DNA of 64,000 nt, from positions 10,505,710 through 10,569,709 of the forward strand of contig CP136062.1 of NCBI GenBank assembly GCA_032622095.1, read 5' to 3'. Positions within the stretch are counted from its first letter, which is position 1; every line of letters begins with the position of its first letter. The notes under the pieces were generated by a model. It was given only the letters and a program-made list of their open reading frames with translations, was not told where the DNA came from and searched no databases. The translations under genes were made by a program, and so were the position numbers. This stretch comes from Siphonodentalium dalli. Taxonomy: Eukaryota > Mollusca > Scaphopoda > Gadilida > Siphonodentaliidae. Shown here in pieces: positions 24,001 to 34,068 of the stretch.

Positions 24001-24833
24001 AGTTGAGCGTTCACATTTCACAATCCGGACACATGGTGACCCACATAAGTCACTTGAATAATTATATCTTCTTAACAGTCATATTTATATGGGAATGGCA
24101 ATCAAGGCATTCACATAATGAGCTAGCAAAAAGAGATAACAAGAAGAAGCATTACAACAAATTAGTCTGTTCCATTCAATACAGTTTCCACAAAAAGTTA
24201 CAATTTGTCAAGAGATATGGAAGGCCTGTTCAAAAATAGTGGTCACAGTGTGCAGTCAAATATAGTTTCTTCTGATATACAAGAAAATGCAGTTAGTAGC
24301 ACAAGACTTTTCAGGATCCTACCAATACTGACATCTGACAATGGTTTTAGAACAGACTCATCGACTGACATAAACAACTCAAAATCTCGCTCTGTGCCTG
24401 GCACATGTAGCTGATATATGTGCGCAGCAACATTTCGTTTAAACTAAGAATATTTAGCCAACATATAGCACCACGGACAGAGGAGCACCTGGAAATTTCT
24501 TTGAAACATCTGTATCTTCATGGAGATATGATAGCCAGGTGTCCTCGAGATCTTAGTCCAACCCACTAGATTGATTGATACATCTCAATAGGTAAAACCC
24601 AATTATCATCTTTTATCGAACTAATGTGTATATGATGTTCATGTATCATATTATAACGGCTAATGTATACGCAGTTGTAAATCAATAAATACTTCATTAT
24701 TGGTGGTACGGATTAATCGCGATAAACAGAATGACAATTGACAAGGTGAGCCACTACTTATATTCCATGACTGTAATAATCATGTTTTGTGATGCTATTT
24801 GAATATACAATTTATGAGAAAACGTATAACACT
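24001..24833. other. Intergenic, no supported gene
   Basis: Two small plus-strand frames (24003-24239 and 24205-24414) have no recognisable domain. No repeats noted. Confidence 0.4.
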
Positions 24834-25118
24834 TTAAGCAAGAGCATTCTCTATTCCCAACAAATATCCACAGCATACATAAACCTGGGCAACGCCGGGT
24901 AACCCAGCTAGTGTATAATATACCCAAACTCCTTGAACATGATCATAAGAACAAGCTTGTTGGCGTCCAGCAATCGTCTCACCGAACAGATCCAAGCAGA
25001 TGATAACAATACACACGGTGCTAGTTTGTGGGTATGTGTCATGATAGTGGAAATGAAATTGGACCATGACTGCACCGCCCCTTATTTTGTTATGTTTTAG
25101 ATTCAGACAGGATCTCAT
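24834..25118 (-). pseudogene. Coding-like fragment paralogous to 25775-25930
   Basis: A 94-codon frame containing FHYHDTYPQTSTVCIVIICL, then LFGETIAGRQQACSYD. A similar peptide, WRCPQTSTARIVLLCW then IFDETTAGRHTVC, is encoded on the opposite strand at 25775-25930. The conserved skeleton PQTST-x2-IV-x2-C-x3-F-x-ET-x-AGR suggests both derive from one real coding exon. I do not recognise the family. The part after about 24912 overlaps the CTGGGCAACGCCGGGTAACC hairpin motif (24886-24905), which is repeat DNA and unlikely to be native coding sequence. Confidence 0.3.
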
Positions 25119-25125
25119 GTGTTGT

Positions 25126-25308
25126 TTGCTTTCCTTGTATGCTAAGATGGTATGTTCCCATCCGTTTGGAAGCCGTTCTTAAACAACTGGACCAGGAGTA
25201 TGCCATTGGCACGCTGGGTGGTATGGTTCAAGAAAGTACAAATGCCATCAACAAAAGGGTGAAGTGTTCAACGCGAAGAACATTCAGAGGAATGTTACGT
25301 TGATGAGC
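25126..25308 (+). other. Coding-like stretch, unassigned
   Basis: An open frame without an ATG start reads WYVPIRLEAVLKQLDQEYAI, then GTLGGMVQESTNAINKRVK, and ends at a TGA near 25306. Its amphipathic, charged composition looks more like protein than the surroundings do. It could be an exon remnant of the same lost gene as the flanking fragments. Confidence 0.2.
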
Positions 25309-25715
25309 TCTTACATTCAGTTCAACATACGTTGGTACACCAAGTGATTTATTGGTAACATCACCATTGCGACCATTTTCCTAAATGATACATTAACTAC
25401 TATATTCTAAAGTTATATATATATAAAGCTATATGCTCATAAAGGTCGCGTTCCCCAACGTCCACAGCCATTGCCATCGAGACTGTAAATTGTTCTTTAA
25501 ATACATAAGTAAATAAATGCACCACAGTTCCTGACATTTTCTTGAATAATACCGCCCACATACTGACATTAACCCCGAGAGAGGATAACAAAACACGCAT
25601 ACATTCATGCTATAAAGACATTATCCTTTAGTCCATCAGACTGTTTTGAGGGAGGCTAGCATAGTATTATCCAGACAAAAGTGTACGTAGTTGAATCAGA
25701 AAGGTTTCGAAACGG
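25309..25715. other. Intergenic, nothing recognised
   Basis: The small minus-strand frames at 25400-25600 and 25667-25855 show no domain; the second is antisense to the plus-strand coding-like piece. Confidence 0.35.
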
Positions 25716-25931
25716 ATGTGGAAATACAATCTTACGACACCAAATAAAACCGACACGCATGACATTCGATATCTTAAACATGCACCAGGTGTAGGGTGGT
25801 GTATACAGTGGCCCATTTCATTCCCGCTATCATGGCGCTGTCCACAAACTAGCACCGCGAGAATTGTTCTTCTCTGCTGGAAGATATTCGACGAGACAAC
25901 TGCGGGGCGTCACACAGTTTGCTTCGGATAA
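25716..25931 (+). pseudogene. Coding-like fragment, inverted paralogue of 24834-25118
   Basis: 71 codons including WPISFPLSWRCPQTSTARIV, then LLCWKIFDETTAGRHTVCFG and a stop. It matches the minus-strand fragment at about 24945-25075 in protein and DNA. Upstream, TNKTDTHDIRYLKHAPG is not matched. Function unknown. Confidence 0.3.
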
Positions 25932-26009
25932 TGGTTAAGAAGTGTGGGTAGTCTGTACACTAGGGTCTTCTCCTTAGCAGATAGACATCTGTCCAATGGA
26001 ATGAGACAG

Positions 26010-26251
26010 CTAGCAACCTTCGACACACTGTCGAAGTTGTCCACATATGCCAATGCGTTCGCTGAGTTTGTGAGTTGACGAACCATCTATTGAGAAGTGA
26101 CTAGCTAAGGTGTACATGTCGTTATCCCATGGGGTATGAGACACATACATAGAGATGACCTTCTGTAAGTTTGTATACTCATCGGCCATATGCCTTCCTA
26201 GTTCAAGATGACGCATAAATATCATAGTTAGCAAATATTTAAAATCGTAAG
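26010..26251 (-). other. Open frame abutting the left end of the palindrome
   Basis: About 80 codons ending at a stop at 26010, with peptides such as LLTMIFMRHLELGRHMADEY and SHTPWDNDMYTLASHFSIDG. Composition is protein-like but I do not recognise it. Upstream the frame runs into the mobile element, so if it was an exon the insertion truncated it. Confidence 0.2.
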
Positions 26252-26255
26252 CTAG
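26252..26255. repeat. CTAG at left end of the palindromic element
   Basis: CTAG is repeated at 34720-34723 exactly where the arms stop matching. It may be a 4-bp target duplication; because CTAG is itself a palindrome it could also be part of the TIR. Confidence 0.5.
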
Positions 26256-26916
26256 AAGAAGAATAGCCGGCTCGTTGACCCCACTTCTAAAAATAGAATC
26301 TTTGGGTCTAAAAATGGTTGTACTAAAATATTCCCAAAAACCCAAAACTTCCAAAATATCAAAACTTCCAAAACAAAATTTCAAAAGTTCCAAAAATTAT
26401 TTTTCCAAAAAATTTCAAAACCCAAAACTTCCAAAAGAAAAAATTTCAAAACCCTTAAAATTATTTCTCCAAAAAAAGTTTAAATAAAAAATTTATAACG
26501 CGTTTTCGGTATCTGATAATCTCGATATTAAAATGTCGAATGTTAAATTATTTGCGTGTAATATCTTTCGTTATTTTTTTGTTCAACCAATGTTTCAATG
26601 TATTTATTAATCGATGTTTAGAAATAGCTTTATACCAATTATATGTGTATGGACAGTCGCTGTAATGTTGGACATTGTGACCATCGGTATGAATGCATAC
26701 ATTCCAGTGTTTATCGGACGCAGTTCATACATATAATTGTCATATCTGAAAATAGACACCATTACTCTTACATGAATAATAAAGAGCGTTTATTCTTTAC
26801 TTCTCTATCACGATGAAGTTATTGAGTATATCACAGGTGTGTATTATCGCGAATTATTGGAAGTATTGAGATGTTGTACTATTTTGAAAGCAGTCACGAT
26901 ATTTGAGCGTGTCCAA

Positions 26917-27052
26917 AAAATTTCAAAAACTTCAAAAACTTCAAAAACTTTCAAAAATTTCAAAAACTTCAAAAACTTCAAAAATTTCAAAAACTTTCAA
27001 AAATTTCAAAAATTTCAAAAACTTCAAAAATTTCAAAAACTTCAAAAATTAA
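26917..27052. repeat. TTCAAAAAC/TTTCAAAAA tandem repeat, left arm
   Basis: About fifteen 8-10-bp units. The mirror array in the right arm (33972-34068) is about 40 bp shorter, the largest length difference noticed between the arms. Confidence 0.95.
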
Positions 27053-27589
27053 AAAAACTTTCGACTGGCCTGAGACATTACGTTATGGAATGAATAACGA
27101 CAGCGGATCAGAATGTGATCATACACGCAATAATAGAAGTTACTTTGATGTTGTTATGAATAGAATTTTATCAACCTTACGTATTAACAGTTTATTGAGT
27201 TATGCATACATATAGTACGTCACTTGGACATTTTAACAGTTTATCACGTGATCACTCAATGTGGCAATCGGGTATCCACCGATGCCTGCAATGTATTATT
27301 TATAATAATTGGACTCATTGATCTCACGTAAATAATACTCTTAGTTGTTCCAATAAAATAGTTATCAAATTCGATCACCAATAGATTTGACTGTGGAATA
27401 TAATGACCTTTAACTTATTTATCGATCTATGTTAGAACATGGTCTTAACAAAAAACTTGACCATAACAAAAATTACCTTACATTTATGCATGAATCTAAT
27501 TAGACCATGCGTAAATATTGTCAGCTTATCGTCTGATGAGCAAATCCGATGTTTATCAAAAATAGTACAACTTCCAGTTGGTAATAACT

Positions 27590-28240
27590 CTTACGAATGA
27601 AGAGCGTTGAACATATACGAAATTACTACACGAATGAACTGAAATTTATATTTCAGATCTTACCAACAACAGATACAGACATAGTCATAGTGTTATACTG
27701 TATTACATGTACCCATGCTATGACATCATTAGAAGGGGCAATACACTCAAGGAGTTAAAGTGACACGAAACAAGGGACGTGATGTAATATTGGTGTTTGA
27801 ATCTTAAAGGAACACAAGACACTCTAAAGGGACACTCATTATGAATGAATGTTAACAATACAAGCGCACGAATGAAGAGCTTGAACATATACGAAATTAC
27901 TACACGAATGAATTGAACCTTGAAATTTATATTTCACATCTTACCAACAGCTACAGACATAATCATAGTGTTATACTGTCTTGCATGCACACACGCTATG
28001 ACATCATTAAAGGTGGACAATCCACTCACGGTGTGACAACAGATACATACATAGGCATAGTGTTATACTGTCTTGCATGTACACACGCTATGACATCATT
28101 AAAGGAACACAAGACACTCATTATGAATGAATGTTAACAATAAACGCACCTGTGTTTAAATATTAAAGGAACACAATACACTCATTATGAATGAATGTTA
28201 ACAATACAAGCGCAGTGGTTGAAAGTTAAAATGACACAGA
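27590..28240. repeat. Internal repeats in the 3' flank of the left-arm gene
   Basis: TATGACATCATTA[A/G]A units with GTTATACTGT[C/A]TTGCATG occur three times, AATGAATGTTAACAATA three times, and ACACGAATGAA[C/T]TGAA twice. This block is mirrored at 32790-33440. Confidence 0.85.
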
Positions 28241-28385
28241 ACAATATTTAAAGTTCAAATTTTCGGGCACTTAATGCGCCTTTTATCATTACGTATCGTT
28301 TCTCACTCTACAATTCCCAATAATCCACTCACTCTCTCCCCGCTTATAGATATATAACGAAAACGAGAATATCATGTTGATGAAG

Positions 28386-28391
28386 TTTATT
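28386..28391 (-). terminator. AATAAA poly(A) signal, left-arm gene
   Basis: TTTATT on the plus strand, 5 bases past the stop codon of the minus-strand gene. It mirrors 32639-32644. Confidence 0.6.
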
Positions 28392-28396
28392 GAAAT

Positions 28397-30097
28397 TTAA
28401 TCGTCCGAATTGTCATCACTTTCGTCAGAAGTGTCATTTATTTCGTCCATGAATTTTTCTAGCATCGGTTTGTACTTTAATATTGACATTTTCACTGCAT
28501 CACATTCTCCATAACCATTATTCAAATATTTGTCGACTTTATCCATGACTCTGTTGTGCAGAGTCCCATTGCGCAGATGCAGATACGATACTATTGTCCA
28601 AGCATAACCATTCATAAAGTGCATCATATCTTTACTTTTAAGGTCCTTGTCAGCTTGTTCTTTTGCTTCTGTTTCTTTCGAACCATTTTCCTTATACGTG
28701 TCCACTTTATCACTCCATTCCTCATGTGTTTTATCTCTACTCTCAGCACACAAACTTTTGAAGTATTCATCTTCATTCAATTTAATTTTCTTATTCTGAC
28801 TATCATCCGTGTCCTCGGTTAATTTTCGTTTTAACTTATTTTCTTGACACCAGTTTTGTACGTGTCTCTGAACATCATAATGATCTTCGAACAAAAGCCT
28901 GCAGTCATTACAAGGGTACGACATGTCTTCTCGAATGTCTATGTTTTGACGGTTCTTCTTATTAATTTCATCGAGCTCACCAGGTGGCCTTATGTCGTTA
29001 GTATAGTCATTATGTTAACCCTGGGGCACAATATAATTATATGTTATGCCCTTCTGTTGACCAGGGAGTTCTCTGTCATCGTATTTCGTCGCATTCTGCT
29101 GACCCTGGGTCTCAGTGTCTTTTGTATGTTTTTTCATCCCATTCTGTTCATCTGGGTGTTCTCTGTCTTTTTTGAGATTATATTTCATGCCATTCCATTC
29201 ACCAATATGTTGGTTCGTGTCCTCTTTTAGTACATTCTGTCGCAGACGTAATGTGTCCGGTGTTGCGGCTTTTAAATCCACCAGTAGGTAACCGTACGGT
29301 TCACTCGTCGCTTCCGAAAACTCTCGAACCATACGCTGAGGACATTCAGGATACATCTGTCTTGATAATGTTGAAATTAATCCCTTGTCGATTGGGTTAT
29401 TGAACAATACCAAATATTGACAATTTCGTCGTTGCGTTGGATCTTTGTTGTAGTAGAAATTCTGGTTCAAACTTATCAAAGATAAGTTCAAATGGTGACT
29501 TCCTTCGGAATGCAAATCATTAACTCTCTTGTCTTTTGATGAAGTTTGCATCAAGTCATCGAGTATAACTAGATTTGTATACCGGGGGTTGATAAGAGAA
29601 TCCAAGTTTGCTGGTATTCCTCGTATAAAGTTGACCTGAGGGGTGACGGTATACTTTATTTCGTCATATAGGGGCTGCCAATATTTATAAAACCATATTA
29701 TTCTGTCAGGTGCGGGTGATATTTTTGAGGCAGACTTTTGTAGCAAGGTTTTCACGAAGTATGTCTTACCACTAGATGTCGGTCCACTTACACATGCCGT
29801 GAATGGATGCTTGAAAATAAAATCTTCTTGGACATTGGCCATTGGATCATCAAAGCAGGATGTTATGTCGCTTTGTTGCAGTTTTCCCTGCTGGTGTTGT
29901 AGTATCTGGTGTTGCTGTAATGGCTGTTGTTGTGGCTGATGATGCTGCTGCCTGTTGCTGCTACTGTTTGTTGCTGCTGCTTGGTGCTGCTGTTGTGGGT
30001 GTCGGTTAACAAACTCAGTGTGCTTAGATTGTACATGTCTTATCAAATCATGGTTCCGCACATACTCACTAGAGCAAATTGAACACTGGTGCTTCAT
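28397..30097 (-). pseudogene. Left-arm zinc-finger/packaging-ATPase gene, split by one nonsense codon
   Basis: Mirror copy of the intact gene at 30933-32633, same length (567 codons with stop). Codon 361 is TAA (plus-strand TTA at 29015-29017) where the right arm has CAA, so the frame breaks into 360 codons (finger 1, complete ATPase domain, linker) and a downstream part whose first Met gives 175 codons (28397-28924: C2HC finger, basic stretch, C-terminal domain). The ATPase half keeps GPTSSGKT and LVILDD and might still be made as a truncated protein. About ten amino-acid differences from the right copy were noticed by eye (for example R for G next to the finger-2 cysteine). A young degeneration, unless readthrough occurs. 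Confidence 0.85.
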
Positions 30098-30932
30098 TTA
30101 TACTTGACTAAAATGTCTCGGTATATGGATTTCCTTTATACAAATGTTCATTATAACCTAAAAATATGTCCTGTCCGTATGTTTGATAACTTTATGTAGA
30201 TGAAATAGTCTGCCGGAGAAGCACTGTGTAGACGGGGAATCAACAGGTCTTGTCGGTAAGAGAGTCAGACGAGAAGTGAAGTCTCGGCTATTAAAACATA
30301 GTAATGCGATAGCGAACATCAAACGAGTCTGGGCACGCATATCTGTCAAAAGATACAATAGCCGTCATTGGTCAATCTATCCTCGGTATCACTTTTCGAT
30401 TTACAAAATCAATTTTACCGAGAGGTTCCCTCGTCATTTGTAGTGACGTAATTGCGGCGTTTTGCGGTATTTTACTGCGGCGGCAACAACGGCGGCGGCG
30501 GATATTGTTGGCGGCGGCGGCGCCGGCGGCGGCGCCGGCGCCGGCGCCGCCGCAGTAAAATACCGCAAAACGCCGCAATTACGTCACTACAAATGACGAG
30601 GGAACCTCTCGGTGAAATTGATTTTGTAAATCGAAAAGTGATACCGAGGATAGATTGACCAATGACGGCTATTGTATCTTTTGACAGATATGCGTGCCCA
30701 GACTCGTTTGATGTTCGCTATCGCATTACTATGTTTTAATAGCCGAGACTTCACTTCTCGTCTGACTCTCTTACCGACAAGACCTGTTGATTCCCCGTCT
30801 ACACAGTGCTTCTCCGGCAGACTATTTCATCTACATAAAGTTATCAAACATACGGACAGGACATATTTTTAGGTTATAATGAACATTTGTATAAAGGAAA
30901 TCCATATACCGAGACATTTTAGTCAAGTATAA
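30098..30932. promoter_or_regulatory. Symmetric divergent promoter region between the two ATPase genes
   Basis: 835 bp between the two ATGs, itself a palindrome centred at 30515, so both genes see the same upstream sequence. A CRE/ATF-like TGACGTAA is present in each half (30444-30451 and TTACGTCA at 30579-30586). The small frames at 30158-30358/30672-30872 and 30372-30578/30452-30658 are mirror images and are probably not coding, although an upstream exon cannot be excluded. Confidence 0.5.
30485..30545. other. GC-rich asymmetric centre of the palindrome
   Basis: 61 bp of GGC/GCC trinucleotide repeats that do not pair arm to arm, flanked by perfectly paired GCGGTATTTTACTGCGGCGG and its complement. 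It contains small internal hairpins, such as AACAA...TTGTT and GGCGCC runs, so the tip could form a branched hairpin. Confidence 0.9.
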
Positions 30933-32633
30933 ATGAAGCACCAGTGTTCAATTTGCTCTAGTGAGTATGTGCGGAACCATGATTTGATAAGACATGTACA
31001 ATCTAAGCACACTGAGTGTGTTAACCGACACCCACAACAGCAGCACCAAGCAGCAGCAACAACCAGTAGCAGCAACAGGCAGCATCATCATCAGCCACAA
31101 CAACAGCCATTACAGCAACACCAGATACTACAACACCAGCAGGGGAAACAGCAACAAAGCGACATAACATCCTGCTTTGATGATCCAATGGCCAATGTCC
31201 AAGAAGATTTTATTTCCAAGCATCCATTCACGGCATGTGTAAGTGGACCGACATCTAGTGGTAAGACATACTTCGTGAAAACCTTGCTACAAAAGTCTGC
31301 CTCAAAAATATCACCCGCACCTGACAGAATAATATGGTTTTATAAATATTGGCAGCCCCTATATGACGAAATAAAGTATACCGTCACCCCTCAGGTCAAC
31401 TTTATACGAGGAATACCAGCAAACTTGGATTCTCTTATCAACCCCCGGTATAAAAATCTAGTTATACTCGATGACTTGATGCAAACTTCATCAAAAGACC
31501 AGAGAGTTAATGATTTGCATTCCGAAGGAAGTCACCATTTGAACTTATCTTTGATAAGTTTGAACCAGAATTTCTACTACAACAAAGATCCAACGCAACG
31601 ACGAAATTGTCAATATTTGGTATTGTTCAATAACCCAATCGACAAGGGATTAATTTCAACATTATCAAGACAGATGTATCCTGAATGTCCTCAGCGTATG
31701 GTTCGAGAGTTTTCGGAAGCGACGAGTGAACCGTACGGTTACCTACTGGTGGATTTAAAAGCCGCAACACCGGACACATTACGTCTGCGACAGAATGTAC
31801 TAAAAGAGGACACGAACCAACATATTGGTGAATGGAATGGCATGAAATATAATCTCCAAAAAGACAGAGAACACCCAGATGAACAGAATGGGATGAAAAA
31901 ACATACAAAAGACACTGAGACCCAGGGTCAGCAGAATGCGATGAAATACGATGACAGAGAACTCCCTGGTCAACAGAAGGGCATAACATATAATTATATT
32001 GTGCGCCAGGGTCAACATAATGACTATACTAACGACATAAGGCCACCTGGTGAGCTCGATGAAATTAATAAGAAGAACCGTCAAAACATAGACATTCGAG
32101 AAGACATGTCGTACCCTTGTAATGACTGCGGGCTTTTGTTCGAAGATCATTATGATGTTCAGAGACACGTACAAAACTGGTGTCAAGAAAATAAGTTAAA
32201 ACGAAAATTAACTGAGGACACGGATGATAGTCAGAATAAGAAAATTAAATTGAATGAAGATGAATACTTCAAAAGTTTGTGTGCTGAGAGTAGAGATAAA
32301 ACACATGAGGAATGGAGTGATAAAGTGGACACGTATAAGGAAAATGGTTCGAAAGAAACAGAAGCAAAAGAACAAGCTGACAAGGACCTTAAAAGTAAAG
32401 ATATGATGCACTTTATGAATGGTTATGCTTGGACAATAGTATCGTATCTGCAGCTGCGCAATGGGACTCTGCACAACAGAGTCATGGATAAAGTCGACAA
32501 ATATTTGAATAATGGTTATGGAGAATGTGATGCAGTGAAAATGTCAATATTAAAGTACAAACCGATGCTAGAAAAATTCATGGACGAAATAAATGACACT
32601 TCTGACGAAAGTGATGACAATTCGGACGATTAA
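30933..32633 (+). CDS. Zinc-finger / A32-like packaging ATPase fusion protein, 566 residues
   Basis: FtsK/HerA-superfamily ATPase of the kind that pumps DNA into virus capsids. A C2H2 finger lies at residues 5-26 (C5, C8, H21, H26), a Gln/His-rich linker at 34-76, and the ATPase at about 90-290, with Walker A GPTSSGKT (105-112), Walker B LVILDD (176-181), the GSHHLNLSLISLNQNF motif (199-214), and a C-terminal YGYLLVDLK...LRLRQNV signature (268-289). A linker of four to five degenerate G-x-QNGMKY repeats (about 296-365) follows, then a C2HC finger (C396, C399, H412, C417), a basic NLS-like KRK...KKIK (423-438), a helical domain (about 445-552), and an acidic tail. The C-terminal domain is unassigned. 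The ATG follows GTATAA, and AATAAA is 5 bases past the stop. It is intronless and complete. Related proteins occur in Polinton/adintovirus-type elements (family knowledge); the closest family is unchecked. Confidence 0.9.
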   Translation: MKHQCSICSSEYVRNHDLIRHVQSKHTECVNRHPQQQHQAAATTSSSNRQHHHQPQQQPLQQHQILQHQQGKQQQSDITSCFDDPMANVQEDFISKHPFTACVSGPTSSGKTYFVKTLLQKSASKISPAPDRIIWFYKYWQPLYDEIKYTVTPQVNFIRGIPANLDSLINPRYKNLVILDDLMQTSSKDQRVNDLHSEGSHHLNLSLISLNQNFYYNKDPTQRRNCQYLVLFNNPIDKGLISTLSRQMYPECPQRMVREFSEATSEPYGYLLVDLKAATPDTLRLRQNVLKEDTNQHIGEWNGMKYNLQKDREHPDEQNGMKKHTKDTETQGQQNAMKYDDRELPGQQKGITYNYIVRQGQHNDYTNDIRPPGELDEINKKNRQNIDIREDMSYPCNDCGLLFEDHYDVQRHVQNWCQENKLKRKLTEDTDDSQNKKIKLNEDEYFKSLCAESRDKTHEEWSDKVDTYKENGSKETEAKEQADKDLKSKDMMHFMNGYAWTIVSYLQLRNGTLHNRVMDKVDKYLNNGYGECDAVKMSILKYKPMLEKFMDEINDTSDESDDNSDD

Positions 32634-32638
32634 ATTTC

Positions 32639-32644
32639 AATAAA
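32639..32644 (+). terminator. AATAAA poly(A) signal, right-arm gene
   Basis: AATAAA 5 bases after the TAA stop, perfectly mirrored in the left arm. Confidence 0.6.
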
Positions 32645-32789
32645 CTTCATCAACATGATATTCTCGTTTTCGTTATATATATCTATAAGCGGGGAGAGAT
32701 TGAGTGGATTATTGGGAATTGTAGAGTGAGAAACGATACGTAATGATAAAAGGCGCATTAAGTGCCCGAAAATTTGAACTTTAAATATT

Positions 32790-33440
32790 GTTCTGTGTCA
32801 TTTTAACTTTCAACCACTGCGCTTGTATTGTTAACATTCATTCATAATGAGTGTATTGTGTTCCTTTAATATTCAAACACCGGTGCGTTTATTGTTAACA
32901 TTCATTCATAATGAGTGTCTTGTGTTCCTTTAATGATGTCGTGTGTACATGCAAGACAGTATAACACTATGCCTATGTATGTATCTGTTGTCACACCGTG
33001 AGTGGATTGTCCACCTTTAATGATGTCATAGCGTGTGTGCATGCAAGACAGTATAACACTATGATTATGTCTGTAGCTGTTGTTGGTAAGATGTGAAATA
33101 TAAATTTCAAGGTTCAATTCATTCGTGTAGTAATTTCGTATATGTTCAAGCTCTTCATTCGTGCGCTTGTATTGTTAACATTCATTCATAATGAATGTTC
33201 CTTTAGAGTGTCTTGTGTTCCTTTAAGATTCAAACACCAATATTACATCACGTCCCTTGTTTCGTGTCACTTTAACTCATTGAGTGTATTGCCCCTTCTA
33301 ATGATGTCATAGCATGGGTACATGTAATACAGTATAACACTATGACTATGTCTGTATCTGTTGTTGGTAAGATCTGAAATATAAATTTCAGTTCATTCGT
33401 GTAGTAATTTCGTATATGTTCAACGCTCTTCATTCGTAAG
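32790..33440. repeat. Internal repeats in the 3' flank of the right-arm gene
   Basis: Mirror of 27590-28240, with three TTGTTAACATTCATTCATAA units and three ACAGTATAACACTATG units. Confidence 0.85.
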
Positions 33441-33971
33441 AGTTATTACCAACTGGAAGTTGTACTATTTTTGATAAACATCGGATTTGCTCATCAGACG
33501 ATAAGCTGACAATATTTACGCATGGTCTAATTAGATTCATGCATAAATGTAAGGTAATTTTTGTTATGGTCAAGTTTTTTGTTAAGACCATGTTCTAACA
33601 TAGATCGATAAATAAGTTAAAGGTCATTATATTCCACAGTCAAATCTATTGGTGATCGAATTTGATAACTATTTTATTGGAACAACTAAGAGTATTATTT
33701 ACGTGAGATCAATGAGTCCAATTATTATAAATAATACATTGCAGGCATCGGTGGATACCCGATTGCCACATTTAGTGATCACGTGATAAACTGTTAAAAT
33801 GTCCAAGTGACGTACTATATGTATGCATAACTCAATAAACTGTTAATACGTAAGGTTGATAAAATTCTATTCATAACAACATCAAAGTAACTTCTATTAT
33901 TGCGTGTATGATCACATTCTGATCCGCTGTCGTTATTCATTCCATAACGTAATGTCTCAGGCCAGTCGAAA

Positions 33972-34068
33972 GTTTTTTTAATTTTTGAAGTTTTTGAAAT
34001 TTTTGAAGTTTTTGAAATTTTTGAAATTTTTGAAAGTTTTGGAAGTTTTTGAAAAATTTTGGACACGC
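33972..34068. repeat. GTTTTTGAA tandem repeat, right arm
   Basis: Mirror of 26917-27052 but shorter, showing slippage after the arms formed. Confidence 0.95.

Noticed and set aside
28556-29230. Plus-strand hydrophobic frames of 88 and 128 residues inside the palindrome
   Set aside because: They are antisense shadows of the ATPase gene, mirrored at 31800-32474.
30372-30658. Ala/Gly- and Arg-rich 68-residue frames across the palindrome centre
   Set aside because: Mirror-image products of the GGC/GCC spacer; identical flanking peptides on both strands come from the palindrome.
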